DNA from: Paenibacillus catalpae
GTDB taxonomy: Bacteria > Bacillota > Bacilli > Paenibacillales > Paenibacillaceae
Length of the DNA: 64,000 bases
Reading direction: 5' to 3'
NCBI RefSeq assembly: GCF_900112695.1
Contig: NZ_FOMT01000004.1
Coordinates: forward strand, 1 to 64,000
Shown: piece after piece, positions 27,437-36,700 of the stretch
How positions within the stretch are numbered: position 1 is the stretch's first letter
Layout: every line of letters begins with the position of its first letter
Translations under genes and position numbers: made by a program
Notes under the pieces: generated by a model
The model's input: only the letters and a program-made list of their open reading frames with translations
What the model was told of the DNA's origin: nothing
Databases searched by the model: none

Positions 27437-29059
27437 TCAGACTCTTCTATGCTGGTCGCTATATTCGGATGGGGACAAGCCGGTGTAACTCTTGAACAGC
27501 TTGATGAAGTAGCTGGTATTCGAATAGCCGACAAGCGAAGCGGCATCGGCAACCTTGCAGCCGCCCTTTTTCAGCAGATCCTTCGCCTTCTCCATCCGTA
27601 CCTGCATCAAGTATTCGTTATAATTCATCCCCGTTTCCTTCTTGAACAGTTCACTGATATACGTCCGGCTCAAATGAACATGATCGGCAATATCCTGCAG
27701 CAGCATATCCTCTGCATAATGCATGGCAATATATTCACATGCCCGTTCCACGGCTTCCCCGTATTTCGGACTTTGAGCGCTTATCCGTTCTTTGATCTGG
27801 CGTAACGTCTCCTTCGCCCATACGGACAATTCCCGGAACGTTTCATACCGCTGCACCTCGACATGAGCGTCAATATAGAGCTCTTCCAGCCTCTCCACCG
27901 GAACCCCTACCGTTCTGCCGCGGTTAACCGCAATATAGATCAGTTCAAGCACGAGGGCTCTTGCCTGCTTCGCCGAGAGCAGCTTGCCTGTCTCCACTTC
28001 ATCCATGAGCTGCTCGATGAACTGGCCGGCTCTCGCCGTAAGTCCGCTCTCCAGGCAGCTCTGAAAAGCTTCGGTCCAGCCTTTCCTGTACAATGATGAT
28101 CCGCCTGCACTGCCGCTGTCTTCATACCATGTAATACTCGGATCGCCATAGAACAGGTGACGGTCAGCTGCTTGAAGCGCCTCCGACAGCTGCTCGGGCA
28201 AATAAGCCAGCTTACTGTATACATGACTAATGCCGATGACTGCCGAGGCGCCAATAAACTTCTGCAAATGCTCGCTTGCCCGGCTCGCCAGCACTAACAG
28301 CGACTCGCGCTGCGACTTCAGGCCCGTATGGCTCGAATTGCACAGCATGATGTACAGATTAGGCTTATGCAGGAATGAACAGCCGTTGCCCAGCTCATGC
28401 TGCAGCGTCTCATCCAGTATGTTAATGACCGCATTTTGCAGCAGGCCTTCCTCCCGAATCCGGAAGGCGGATTCCTTGTCCTTGCTTTGGATAATTCCGA
28501 CAGCAAGCAAGGAGAGATGCTTCTCGGACAAGCGGATCTGCAGCTGCCCCATCCGTTGTTCGAATCCGCGTGCCGTTTCGCGGCTGCCGGACAGCAGCTC
28601 ATGGAAATAAGCGTTGCGAAGCGTCATCTGGCTTTCGTTCAAGCGGTACCGGAGTGCATTCATCTCGTTTGTTGTCCGGTGGTCCAAATCGATATCCTTC
28701 TTGATTTTCTGCAAAATCTCTTCCAGTCCGGCCAGCGTTATCTCGGCCTTCAGGATATATTCACTGGCCCCGAACTTCAGGGCATCCGCCGCGAATTGAA
28801 ATTCACTATACGAGCTGAAGACGACGGACCGGATATGCGGCATCTCTTCCTTTAGGGCTTTGATCAGATCAATCCCGTTCATGCCCGGCATCTTGATATC
28901 GGTCACGACAAGCTCAACGGAATGGCTGCGGCAGAAAGCGAGCGCATCCTCGCCGTTGGACGCTTCGCCGGCAATCCGGTAGTCGCCTCCAGTCCGCTCC
29001 ACGGTCATCTGGAACCATTCGCGGATCATCGGTTCATCGTCCACAATAAGAATATTCAT
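27437..29059 (-). CDS. YesN-type response regulator, AraC family (locus B)
   Basis: A 540-residue regulator: receiver domain (1-120) with Asp7/Asp8, phospho-acceptor Asp54 (VTDIKMPG) and Lys at LKAE, a middle segment of unknown fold, and a C-terminal AraC-type double helix-turn-helix (about 435-535; HLSRTYISELFKKETG and NTSYFIKLFKSYTG). The start ATG 29059 overlaps the kinase stop by four bases. It presumably controls the adjacent lipoprotein-permease-sulfatase-FGE operon. Confidence 0.93.
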   Translation of the reverse strand: MNILIVDDEPMIREWFQMTVERTGGDYRIAGEASNGEDALAFCRSHSVELVVTDIKMPGMNGIDLIKALKEEMPHIRSVVFSSYSEFQFAADALKFGASEYILKAEITLAGLEEILQKIKKDIDLDHRTTNEMNALRYRLNESQMTLRNAYFHELLSGSRETARGFEQRMGQLQIRLSEKHLSLLAVGIIQSKDKESAFRIREEGLLQNAVINILDETLQHELGNGCSFLHKPNLYIMLCNSSHTGLKSQRESLLVLASRASEHLQKFIGASAVIGISHVYSKLAYLPEQLSEALQAADRHLFYGDPSITWYEDSGSAGGSSLYRKGWTEAFQSCLESGLTARAGQFIEQLMDEVETGKLLSAKQARALVLELIYIAVNRGRTVGVPVERLEELYIDAHVEVQRYETFRELSVWAKETLRQIKERISAQSPKYGEAVERACEYIAMHYAEDMLLQDIADHVHLSRTYISELFKKETGMNYNEYLMQVRMEKAKDLLKKGGCKVADAASLVGYSNTSYFIKLFKSYTGLSPSEYSDQHRRV

Positions 29060-30861
29060 CGCACACGCACCTCCTCCCATTTGTGAATAGCGGGAATCCG
29101 CACATAGACCGTTGTACCTTCCCCAAAGCAGGTTTCAAGTCTGATCCCATAGCTCCCGCCAAAATAAAGCTGCAGCCGTTCATGCACATTGCGATAGCCT
29201 CCACGGTGCACAAGCTTGCTGTCCTTATCTGCTGTTCCGGCCAATTGCTCTACTGCCTCCTGTTGCTCCATGCCGATTCCGTTATCCGAAATTTCAAAGA
29301 GAATATCCATGCCTTGTATATAGCCTCTCACCTTCAACTGACGAAGTCCTGCCGCCTTGCGCTCCAAGCCATGAAAAATCGCATTCTCGATCAGGGGCTG
29401 AAGAATGAGCTTGATCGTTTTGTACTCGTAAATGGCTTCTTCGAGCTCATACCGGATTTCCATCCGGTCTCCTTGCCTGATCTGCTGAATGTACAAATAA
29501 TTACGCACCATCGCCAGCTCTTCGCCTATCGGGATAAGCTCGTCCTGCTTCGATATCGACTGCTTGAGCAGCTTGACCAACGCAACAATAACGGAATCAA
29601 TCGTCTCCGGCGTATGCTTGAACAGCATAAAGCGGATCGAAGCCAGCGTATTGTACAGAAAATGCGGATTGATCTGCGACTGCAGCGCCTGAAGCTCGGC
29701 ATGCCTTTTCCGCTCCTGCTCCAGCCGGATATTATCCAGCAGCTCTTCAATCCTGTCCAGCATCCGGTTGAACTTCCGGGTCAAGTTTCCGATCTCGTCC
29801 TCCGAGGTGACGGGCAGACGAACGGATAAGTCACCAAGCTCAACCCGTCCAAAATGGTTATACAGCCTTTTGATCGGAACGGCAAGCCTTCTTGCCATGA
29901 AATAGGAAGCAGCATAAGCAAGAAGCACAACAACGGCAAACACGATAATGACAATCTTCTGGAGCTGGTTGATGCTGGCGAGAACGGTTGCCGTTGGCGT
30001 ATACGAAATCAGCTTCCAGTTCGTCTTGCCAATCGTCTGGAAAGATATCAACTGCTCCTCCCCGCCTTCCTTTGCTATAAAATAACCGGAATCATAATCC
30101 CGGATCTTATGATAATAAGGCCGTTCGGCCAATGACTGATCGAGCTGGTCCTTATGCGCAGAGGATAGAATCAGGCCATCCGTATCCACGATTTCGATCT
30201 CCTGGGCTTTATCAAGCGCGCTGCTGTACAGATCATTCAGTGAGCTTTCGTCCACGCTTACCGACACAATCCCTGTAGGTGAACCGCTTTCAAACCGTTT
30301 ACTGATCCGTACCCCGTAGAACGCGGCATGGCTCTTCGCTCCGGTCAGCTCAGGCATCGGATTCGTTACCCATATAATTCGGCCCTGACCATTAAGGGCA
30401 GCCCGATACCACTCTTTCTCCATAAATGAACGGACAGGCGGCGGGTCTGCCGAAGGGTCCGCCGGAAATTGAAAGCCGTTCAGCCCGGTCAGAAGCACTT
30501 GAAAGCTGATCCGGTTAAACGAATAGATCGAGTTCGACAGCATATGGTCGAAGGAGGATCGCTGCATCGCATAGTCATAGCTGTCCGGATTATAGGTCGT
30601 CGTAAACGCGTGATTGACATCGGTACTGAGGTAAAACTGATTGGATACCGCAATAATGTCGTCCAGCATTCTGTCGGTCTTATCGGCGATCTGCCCAAGT
30701 GTCTTCAGGTTTGATTGGCTTACCTGCGAGGCAATGGAATTCTTCGAGATCTGCAGGGAGATGGCCCCGAACAGCCCAAGCGGAATAATGATCAGCACAA
30801 GCGAGGCGATCAGAAATTTGTTTTGCACGCTGCTTTTGCGGATAAACCAGTTCCATACCAT
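29056..30861 (-). CDS. YesM-type sensor histidine kinase (locus B)
   Basis: A 601-residue kinase: TM1 about 16-38, a dCache-like extracytoplasmic domain, TM2 about 296-318, HAMP (RLAVPIKRLYNHFGRVELGDL), His_kinase with QINPHFLYNTL near 397 and an ATPase domain with LIENAIFHGLE and DNGIGM. GGGGGAAC lies five bases before ATG 30861. The kinase and regulator genes are translationally coupled. The ligand is unknown. Confidence 0.94.
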   Translation of the reverse strand: MVWNWFIRKSSVQNKFLIASLVLIIIPLGLFGAISLQISKNSIASQVSQSNLKTLGQIADKTDRMLDDIIAVSNQFYLSTDVNHAFTTTYNPDSYDYAMQRSSFDHMLSNSIYSFNRISFQVLLTGLNGFQFPADPSADPPPVRSFMEKEWYRAALNGQGRIIWVTNPMPELTGAKSHAAFYGVRISKRFESGSPTGIVSVSVDESSLNDLYSSALDKAQEIEIVDTDGLILSSAHKDQLDQSLAERPYYHKIRDYDSGYFIAKEGGEEQLISFQTIGKTNWKLISYTPTATVLASINQLQKIVIIVFAVVVLLAYAASYFMARRLAVPIKRLYNHFGRVELGDLSVRLPVTSEDEIGNLTRKFNRMLDRIEELLDNIRLEQERKRHAELQALQSQINPHFLYNTLASIRFMLFKHTPETIDSVIVALVKLLKQSISKQDELIPIGEELAMVRNYLYIQQIRQGDRMEIRYELEEAIYEYKTIKLILQPLIENAIFHGLERKAAGLRQLKVRGYIQGMDILFEISDNGIGMEQQEAVEQLAGTADKDSKLVHRGGYRNVHERLQLYFGGSYGIRLETCFGEGTTVYVRIPAIHKWEEVRVR

Positions 30862-30995
30862 GTGAAGTTCCCCCGTCGTTCATGTGAGTACGTTTTAAAT
30901 AACCCCTACTATAGCATAAAAAGTGCAAATTGTTGCTGGTAACGACGGGACTACGCAAGGAGTGGGCACTGAGCAAGTGTTTGGGGAGGAAGCAG

Positions 30996-31028
30996 AAAAA
31001 GACCGCCTCTTCATAAGGAGAGGCGGTC
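30996..31028 (-). terminator. Terminator of the LplA-type lipoprotein gene (locus C)
   Basis: GACCGCCTC and GAGGCGGTC form a perfect 9-bp stem followed by five T on the minus strand, shortly after the stop at 31041. It separates locus C from locus B. Confidence 0.92.
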
Positions 31029-31040
31029 ATAAAATGTTTA

Positions 31041-32777
31041 TTATTTTGTTCCGCCGCTGACGGATTGGTACCACTCGTTGACTTCCTGCGTAATTTTGTC
31101 GCCGCCGGATGCTTTCCATTTCTCAACGAATTTGTCGAAGGAATCAACCGGTGCTTTGCCGTAAATGATCTGGGAGAACGTATCCTTCTCCATCTTCGCC
31201 AGAATATCGTTGCTTGTTTGCATGGTTGCCGTTGGAGCGCCTGTGAACATTTGAGGCAATACCGAATCTTTCTGCTCCTGAACAACCTTCGCTGCTTCAA
31301 GAACCGGCAGTGTCGAACTTAATTTAAGCTTTTTCTCGAACGGTGTAGTGGCTTCTTCGCCATTTGCCAGCTTCGAAAGCACTTGCATGTTGAGGCTTGG
31401 AATGCGCGCTCCGTCGAACGTAATCGTATACTTCTCCGGTGCGTAACCGCCAGTGCTTGCTGCATCGGTTTTCACCTGGCCGTCTACCATGACCCAGTCA
31501 TAGCCTTCTGCAAGACCGTTCTCGAACTCTCCGCCAACCTGCGGATTCGCGTATTGCTCGAACAGGTAGTTCTGATAGGCGAAGAACGCTTCCGGATGCT
31601 CCATCTCAGCATTAATCAGGACAACGCCGTTAGAGTTCGAAGTGCCGTGACGTCCCACTTTACCGTCAGGTCCCGCTGGCAGCGGATAAGCTTTGTACTG
31701 CGCGTCTTTATTATTCTTCTTCACATCTTCAAGCGGCCATGACGGCATCCAGTGAGGACCAACCACGATACCCGCTTTGCCTGCCGTAAAGTCTTCTGCT
31801 GCCTTGGTCTCGTCGTACAAGCCCGCTTCCGTCGGCAGGTAGCCTTTGCCCATCCAGCTTTGAAGCGTAGCAAGCGCCTGCTTCGAGCCTGCGGATACGG
31901 AGCCGTATTCCAGCGAGCCGTCTGCTGTTTTATTCCATTGGTTAGGCATGGTGCCGTAAGCGCCAAAGATCCAGCCTGCATCCGACATCCATGTATTTAT
32001 CCAGTTCTTAAATCCGATAGCCAGACCATACGTATCTTTCTTGCCGTTGCCGTCCGGATCCTGATTCGTGAACGCATCCATTACTTTCTCGAGATCATCC
32101 AATGTTTTTGGAGCGGCAAGTCCAAGCTTCTGCATCCAGTCTTCTCGGATCCACATCACCGGGTCGCCATTGTATGCGTAATCGAGAATGGGAATACCTA
32201 CGCGCTTGCTGTCCTCCATGTAGGGATACCATACTGTCGGATCTTCGTTCATCGCATCTTTCCATACCTGGCCTGCATATTTATCGAACAGCTCGCCTGC
32301 ATCGATAAACCTGCCGGAATCGATCAGCTCTCTTACGAGGGTGAAATCGCCGCGGTACGAAATAATGTCCGGCATTTTCTCGTTTGTCGCAAGAGATAAA
32401 CGAAGCTTCGTTTCGAAGGCATTGTTCGTCGAAGGAGCGATCCATTGGTTCTTCAGCTGAATGCCGAATTTATCTAGCGCCCACTTGGTATGAACGTTAT
32501 TGTCTTGATCTTCACCGGATTTGAATTTTACATCCGGACCCCAAGGACGCAAATAAGTGATGGTAATCGGAGGATCGAATTTGACGTCTTTTGCTTCTGT
32601 GCCGGCGTTCGTGTTCCCGGCAGCAGCAGTATTGCTTGGTTCTTGACTTGCATCCGCATTGGCATTGTCCGGTGCATTGTTATTGTTGCCGCAAGCGCTT
32701 GTAATCGCCGTCAGAGACATCACTCCCGCGAGTACCATCGTAGGCAGCCATTTTCTTTTGTGTTCTTTCAACTGCAT
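31041..32777 (-). CDS. LplA-type solute-binding lipoprotein (locus C)
   Basis: A 578-residue lipoprotein with lipobox TSAC (Cys29) and an Asn/Ala-rich linker, then a long LplA-type binding fold (ITYLRPWGPD; AFTNQDPDGNGKKDTYGLA; YNGDPVMWIREDWMQKLGL). It comes last in the permease-GH16-licheninase cluster but has its own promoter-like region with a box shared with the permease promoter (32843-32855). It should bind beta-gluco-oligosaccharides, inferred from the neighbouring GH16 genes. Confidence 0.92.
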   Translation of the reverse strand: MQLKEHKRKWLPTMVLAGVMSLTAITSACGNNNNAPDNANADASQEPSNTAAAGNTNAGTEAKDVKFDPPITITYLRPWGPDVKFKSGEDQDNNVHTKWALDKFGIQLKNQWIAPSTNNAFETKLRLSLATNEKMPDIISYRGDFTLVRELIDSGRFIDAGELFDKYAGQVWKDAMNEDPTVWYPYMEDSKRVGIPILDYAYNGDPVMWIREDWMQKLGLAAPKTLDDLEKVMDAFTNQDPDGNGKKDTYGLAIGFKNWINTWMSDAGWIFGAYGTMPNQWNKTADGSLEYGSVSAGSKQALATLQSWMGKGYLPTEAGLYDETKAAEDFTAGKAGIVVGPHWMPSWPLEDVKKNNKDAQYKAYPLPAGPDGKVGRHGTSNSNGVVLINAEMEHPEAFFAYQNYLFEQYANPQVGGEFENGLAEGYDWVMVDGQVKTDAASTGGYAPEKYTITFDGARIPSLNMQVLSKLANGEEATTPFEKKLKLSSTLPVLEAAKVVQEQKDSVLPQMFTGAPTATMQTSNDILAKMEKDTFSQIIYGKAPVDSFDKFVEKWKASGGDKITQEVNEWYQSVSGGTK

Positions 32778-32836
32778 TTCCCCCAGTGCAATGTATTAGC
32801 TTACAGGACTTATATTAAGGAGTCGAACAACCCCGT

Positions 32837-32855
32837 TCTATACTAAGATTGCAAC
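32837..32855 (-). promoter_or_regulatory. Candidate operator box and -10, lipoprotein promoter (locus C)
   Basis: On the minus strand GTTGCAATCTTAG (32843-32855) runs directly into TATAGA (32837-32842). The same arrangement, GTTGCAATATTAG then TATAGA, precedes the permease operon at 40154-40174. A box covering the -35 region fits an AraC-type activator; the regulator at 41949-43574 is the likely one. Confidence 0.5.
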
Positions 32856-32949
32856 ATCAATTGCACTTCTTTAGGATGTTGGAAATTGAATATGTATCTT
32901 GAAATTTTACTGTACCTGGCCTCCCGCTGCCAGCTGTTACTTTCTGCAT

Positions 32950-32985
32950 AAAAAAGCGGTGCAGGTTATTCCCTGCACCGCTTTC
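32950..32985 (-). terminator. Terminator of the licheninase gene
   Basis: AGCGGTGCAGG pairs with CCTGCACCGCT across a short loop and is followed by six T on the minus strand, just past the stop at 32989. It implies that the downstream lipoprotein uses its own promoter. Confidence 0.93.
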
Positions 32986-32988
32986 CCA

Positions 32989-33702
32989 TTAGTTGCTCGT
33001 ATATTTCATCCAGTCATACTCCGCATAAAGCGGGTTGGCGCCATTATAGGCTCCAAGCCAGCTGTCTACACCGGTGCCGTTCCAGATGTTCATCATGATT
33101 TTGCCCGGGTTGCTTGGAATGTTGGACGTAGCCGTATGCTTCAGTACCCCATCCACATACCATTTAATCGAGCCGGCCTGCCAGTTGAACGCGTAAGTAT
33201 GGAAGCCTTGAGAAGCATCAAAGCCGAGATCAACAACCTTCTCGTGACCGCCAACGCCGTTCGTAAAGTAATTGAACTGCACCTTCGTCGTATCCTTGCC
33301 CAGGAATTCAATATCGATCTCATCCCATGGCGTATCGTCAGCCGGACCGGTATAGGTGAAGAAAGAGGAGACAATGCCCGTATTTTTCGCCGGTTTCATG
33401 CTGACCTCGTAGAGACCATAGCCGTATTTGTAGACAGAACGGTACTCCGCGCAATTAAACACATTGTAAGCAGAGCTTGTTAAGCCCAGCTTTAGATGGC
33501 CGTCGCTTGTGAAGCTCACATTGTTCGCGCGCCAGGTGCAGTTGAACATGCCGCCATTCGAGTAGCCGTCCGCCTTTTGCCAGGTTGCAGGATTATAGTA
33601 GGTGAGCGGCTCCCAAAACTCCGTAGCTCCGTATGAACTCGAAACGAATAACATCGATACAATAGCCGAACCAGCCATAAGAAGTGATGCTTTCTTTCTC
33701 AT
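32989..33702 (-). CDS. Licheninase (endo-beta-1,3-1,4-glucanase), GH16
   Basis: A 237-residue secreted enzyme: signal peptide (about 1-24, SSSYGA), then the compact GH16 lichenase jelly roll. Typical segments are FWEPLTYYNPATWQKADGYS, NGGMFNCTWRANNV and the active site DEIDIEFLG (E-x-D-x-E without the extra residue found in laminarinases) near residue 126. ATG 33702 follows GGAGGTG; the frame to 33774 is a longer alternative without a site. It should cleave mixed-linkage glucan such as lichenan or cereal beta-glucan outside the cell. Length equals characterised Bacillus and Paenibacillus enzymes. Confidence 0.96.
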   Translation of the reverse strand: MRKKASLLMAGSAIVSMLFVSSSYGATEFWEPLTYYNPATWQKADGYSNGGMFNCTWRANNVSFTSDGHLKLGLTSSAYNVFNCAEYRSVYKYGYGLYEVSMKPAKNTGIVSSFFTYTGPADDTPWDEIDIEFLGKDTTKVQFNYFTNGVGGHEKVVDLGFDASQGFHTYAFNWQAGSIKWYVDGVLKHTATSNIPSNPGKIMMNIWNGTGVDSWLGAYNGANPLYAEYDWMKYTSN

Positions 33703-33794
33703 AGAACACCTCCGTCTATAGTGGTAACGCTTGACCAGCCTGCCTTCCTTGGCATCCCCCCTTCGAACAAACACTCTCGATCTATAAAATGGCG

Positions 33795-36700
33795 TTAAAT
33801 CGGCCCAAGATTGACCAAGCTAACGTCCGAGATCGTAATGGTCGTATTACCGGCGTTGCCGCCTGCAATATTGCCCATATCAAAGGAGACGCGGGAAGTA
33901 TTGTAGCCCTCATCGGTCACGTCAAAGGTGAAGCTGTAGGTCTGCTCCTCTTCCGTCAAATCAACCTGCTGGCCAAAATAGCCATGCCAAGCGTAGCCTG
34001 CCGGAACGTCTACCCATCCGATACCGAGCCCTAATTTCCTTGCTGTACTTGCCTTCGCCTTAAACGCAAACGTATATTTATATCCCTGCTGTACCGCGAA
34101 CCCTTCCTGGATCACCTGACGGTCCCATGAGTTATCGCCTACGGCGCCGATAGCTGCCTCAAGCTTGCCGTTATTTGCCGCAATCGAAAGCTCTCCCGGA
34201 GCGGCCGTGTAAGAGAACCAGCCCTCCAAGCCACTCTCAAAATTCCCGTTTTGCAGCAGGTTTACGTTCGTCGGCTGTCCTCCGCTGTCCGCAGAGGCAT
34301 TCACCTCGTATAGCAGCACATTGTCAATGGAAACCGTATGCGCACTGGCGTTTTCTGCCGGATTGCCTAATCCGAATACAAGAACGGAAGCCGGATTGGA
34401 GTCGCTAGTCATGGTAAAAGAGTACGTATAATGCTTACGGTCCGCAGTAAGTTGAGCTGCATCCTCCAAATACTTGGAAAATTCGCCGCTGCTCTGCGAT
34501 ACAACAACCTGCACGTTTTTCGAGCTTGAAGCGGATGCATCAAACTCCAGCCTGTAGGTCTTACCTTTCTCGACATTTACACGGCTTTGCTGCAGCGTAG
34601 CGTCCCACCAGTTCACGCTTGTTCCCGGCAGCTCTGCCACAAGCTCACCTGTATCCGAACGGCTTATGGAATTACCGGACAGATCCCAGCCTTTAAGATC
34701 CGCATCAAACCCGCCGTTCGAGATTAGACTCGGAGACAGATCCACCCATAGCGTGTTATAGTCGTAGCCCTGAAATTCCAAATAATAATTATGTCCGGCT
34801 TCCAGCCCTGCAGAATCCAAGTAGATCGTTTGATAGTTCTGCCACCCGCCGGTATTGCCAAGATCATAGCTGGATTGCGAGACGACAGCACCGGTCTCGT
34901 CTTTTACGCGCAGATGGATTTGAGATTGCTCCTGTCCGCTCGCCACTCTCGCCGAGAATTGATACTCAGCAGCATGTTCTACACTAAACTTGTATTTCAG
35001 GGTATCTCCTTCATCCATATAAGCGACGTTTTTGCCGCCTTCACTTGCATTCTCCAGCTGCAAGCCTTGCATCTCCCATGCGCTGGCGGCAGGTATATGC
35101 GTATAACCCGAGACCGTAACCGGCTTGCCCCGCTTCACCAATCGGACATTGTCTACATAGACCTTACCGCTCTCGCCGCCAAACAGCAGCTTTAACGCAG
35201 CTTCAGCCTTATCCGTACCTTCGCCCATAATAGCTTCTAGCGAGTAGGTTTGCAGCGATGGGCCAAGCGTTACGGTATTCCCTCCCGGGAACGAAACCGG
35301 ATGGTCGCTTGCCAGGTCCACCTTCATCTCCCGCGGCGCATCAGCTTTTGCTTCAAAATAGATCCCGTATTCGCTGTTCTTCTCAAGCATCAGCTCAGGC
35401 TGAGAGACCGTTACCGCGTCCGCATCAGCGCCTCCGTCTGCCACATCAACCACCAACTGCCTCTCGTAGACCGGGAAGGCCAGGAAGTTATTGACGCTGA
35501 TTTGTGCCCCCGCATCAGGAGCAACCGTCTTCGACCAGAAGGCAAGACGATCCTTCCCTTGATCAAACGTACCGTTGTAGATCAGGTTGCCATCCGGCAA
35601 TGCTGACCGTTCCACCGGTACTTCCGGCTGCGGAGAAGCATCGCCAATCTCAACAAGCTTTACGTTAGCGAAGTAGACGGTTGTCGCATTTTTCCCGAGG
35701 TTAAATTCAAATCTCGCATTGTTGTCCGTGCTCTCCAGCATGTCAAACGTATATTCATAGGACTGCCAATCTGTCGTCAGATTACTGGACTGCTCGCCGG
35801 AGTAATTTTTCCAGCTCTTCTCGAATTGATTGACCTTCGACATGATTGACCGGGCCGAATCGGCTTTCGCATCATAGGTGACTTTGTATTTCTTGCCCTT
35901 CTGCAGATAGACCGGCATCTGGGTCAGCTGAACCGAATAAATCTCGGTACCGCTGTTATCGATTGACACTTTAGCTGCTTTCCCCTTGGTCTCATCATCT
36001 ACAACGGCGATTTGGCCAACTCCGCCAGCGTTCAGAAGGAACTGCCAGTACGGCGGTACACCGCTGACATCTGCCGATTGGTTGAAGCTCTCATTGTAGA
36101 GCAGATTGCCGTCTGCCTGCGGTTCACGCTTAGGAGACGGCTCCGGCGGATTGCCCGTTACATCCTCCCAGCTGTCCAGATTCTTGTATTCATACACCCG
36201 TACAAAGTCGACATTCATCTGATCCGCTGTAAAATCGCTGTTTGGAGATCCCGGCCAGTCGCCGCCGACAGCCAGGTTCAGAATGAGATAGAACGGCCGG
36301 TCAAACGGCGCAGGGTACGTATAGTAATCCGGCTGGCCCGGACCTTTCGTCTTCCAGTCTCTTACTTCATGATAGAGCTGGCCGTCGACATAGAAACGAA
36401 TCACACCCGGCAGCCATTCCAGCTGAAAATCATGATAATCATCAGCGAATGTCTGGCCTTCCGGCAAGACATAGCTGCCTTGATCGGAGCCATGCGAGCC
36501 GTCCGCTTGAACGCTGTCGTAATGAAGCGTACCGAAGGCACGGTTCTTGTTCGCTCCGCCGATCAGCTCCATCACATCAATCTCGCCGGAAGCCGGCCAG
36601 CCGCCATAATGGGCTTCATCCGTCGGGAGCAGCCAGATTGCCGGCCACATGCCCTGCTGGACCGGAAGTTTGGCGCGGACAACAATCTTGCCGTAGGTCC

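Noticed and set aside
33721..33740. cre-like sequence upstream of the licheninase (GGTAACGCTTGACC)
   Set aside because: Too many mismatches to the CcpA consensus on either strand.
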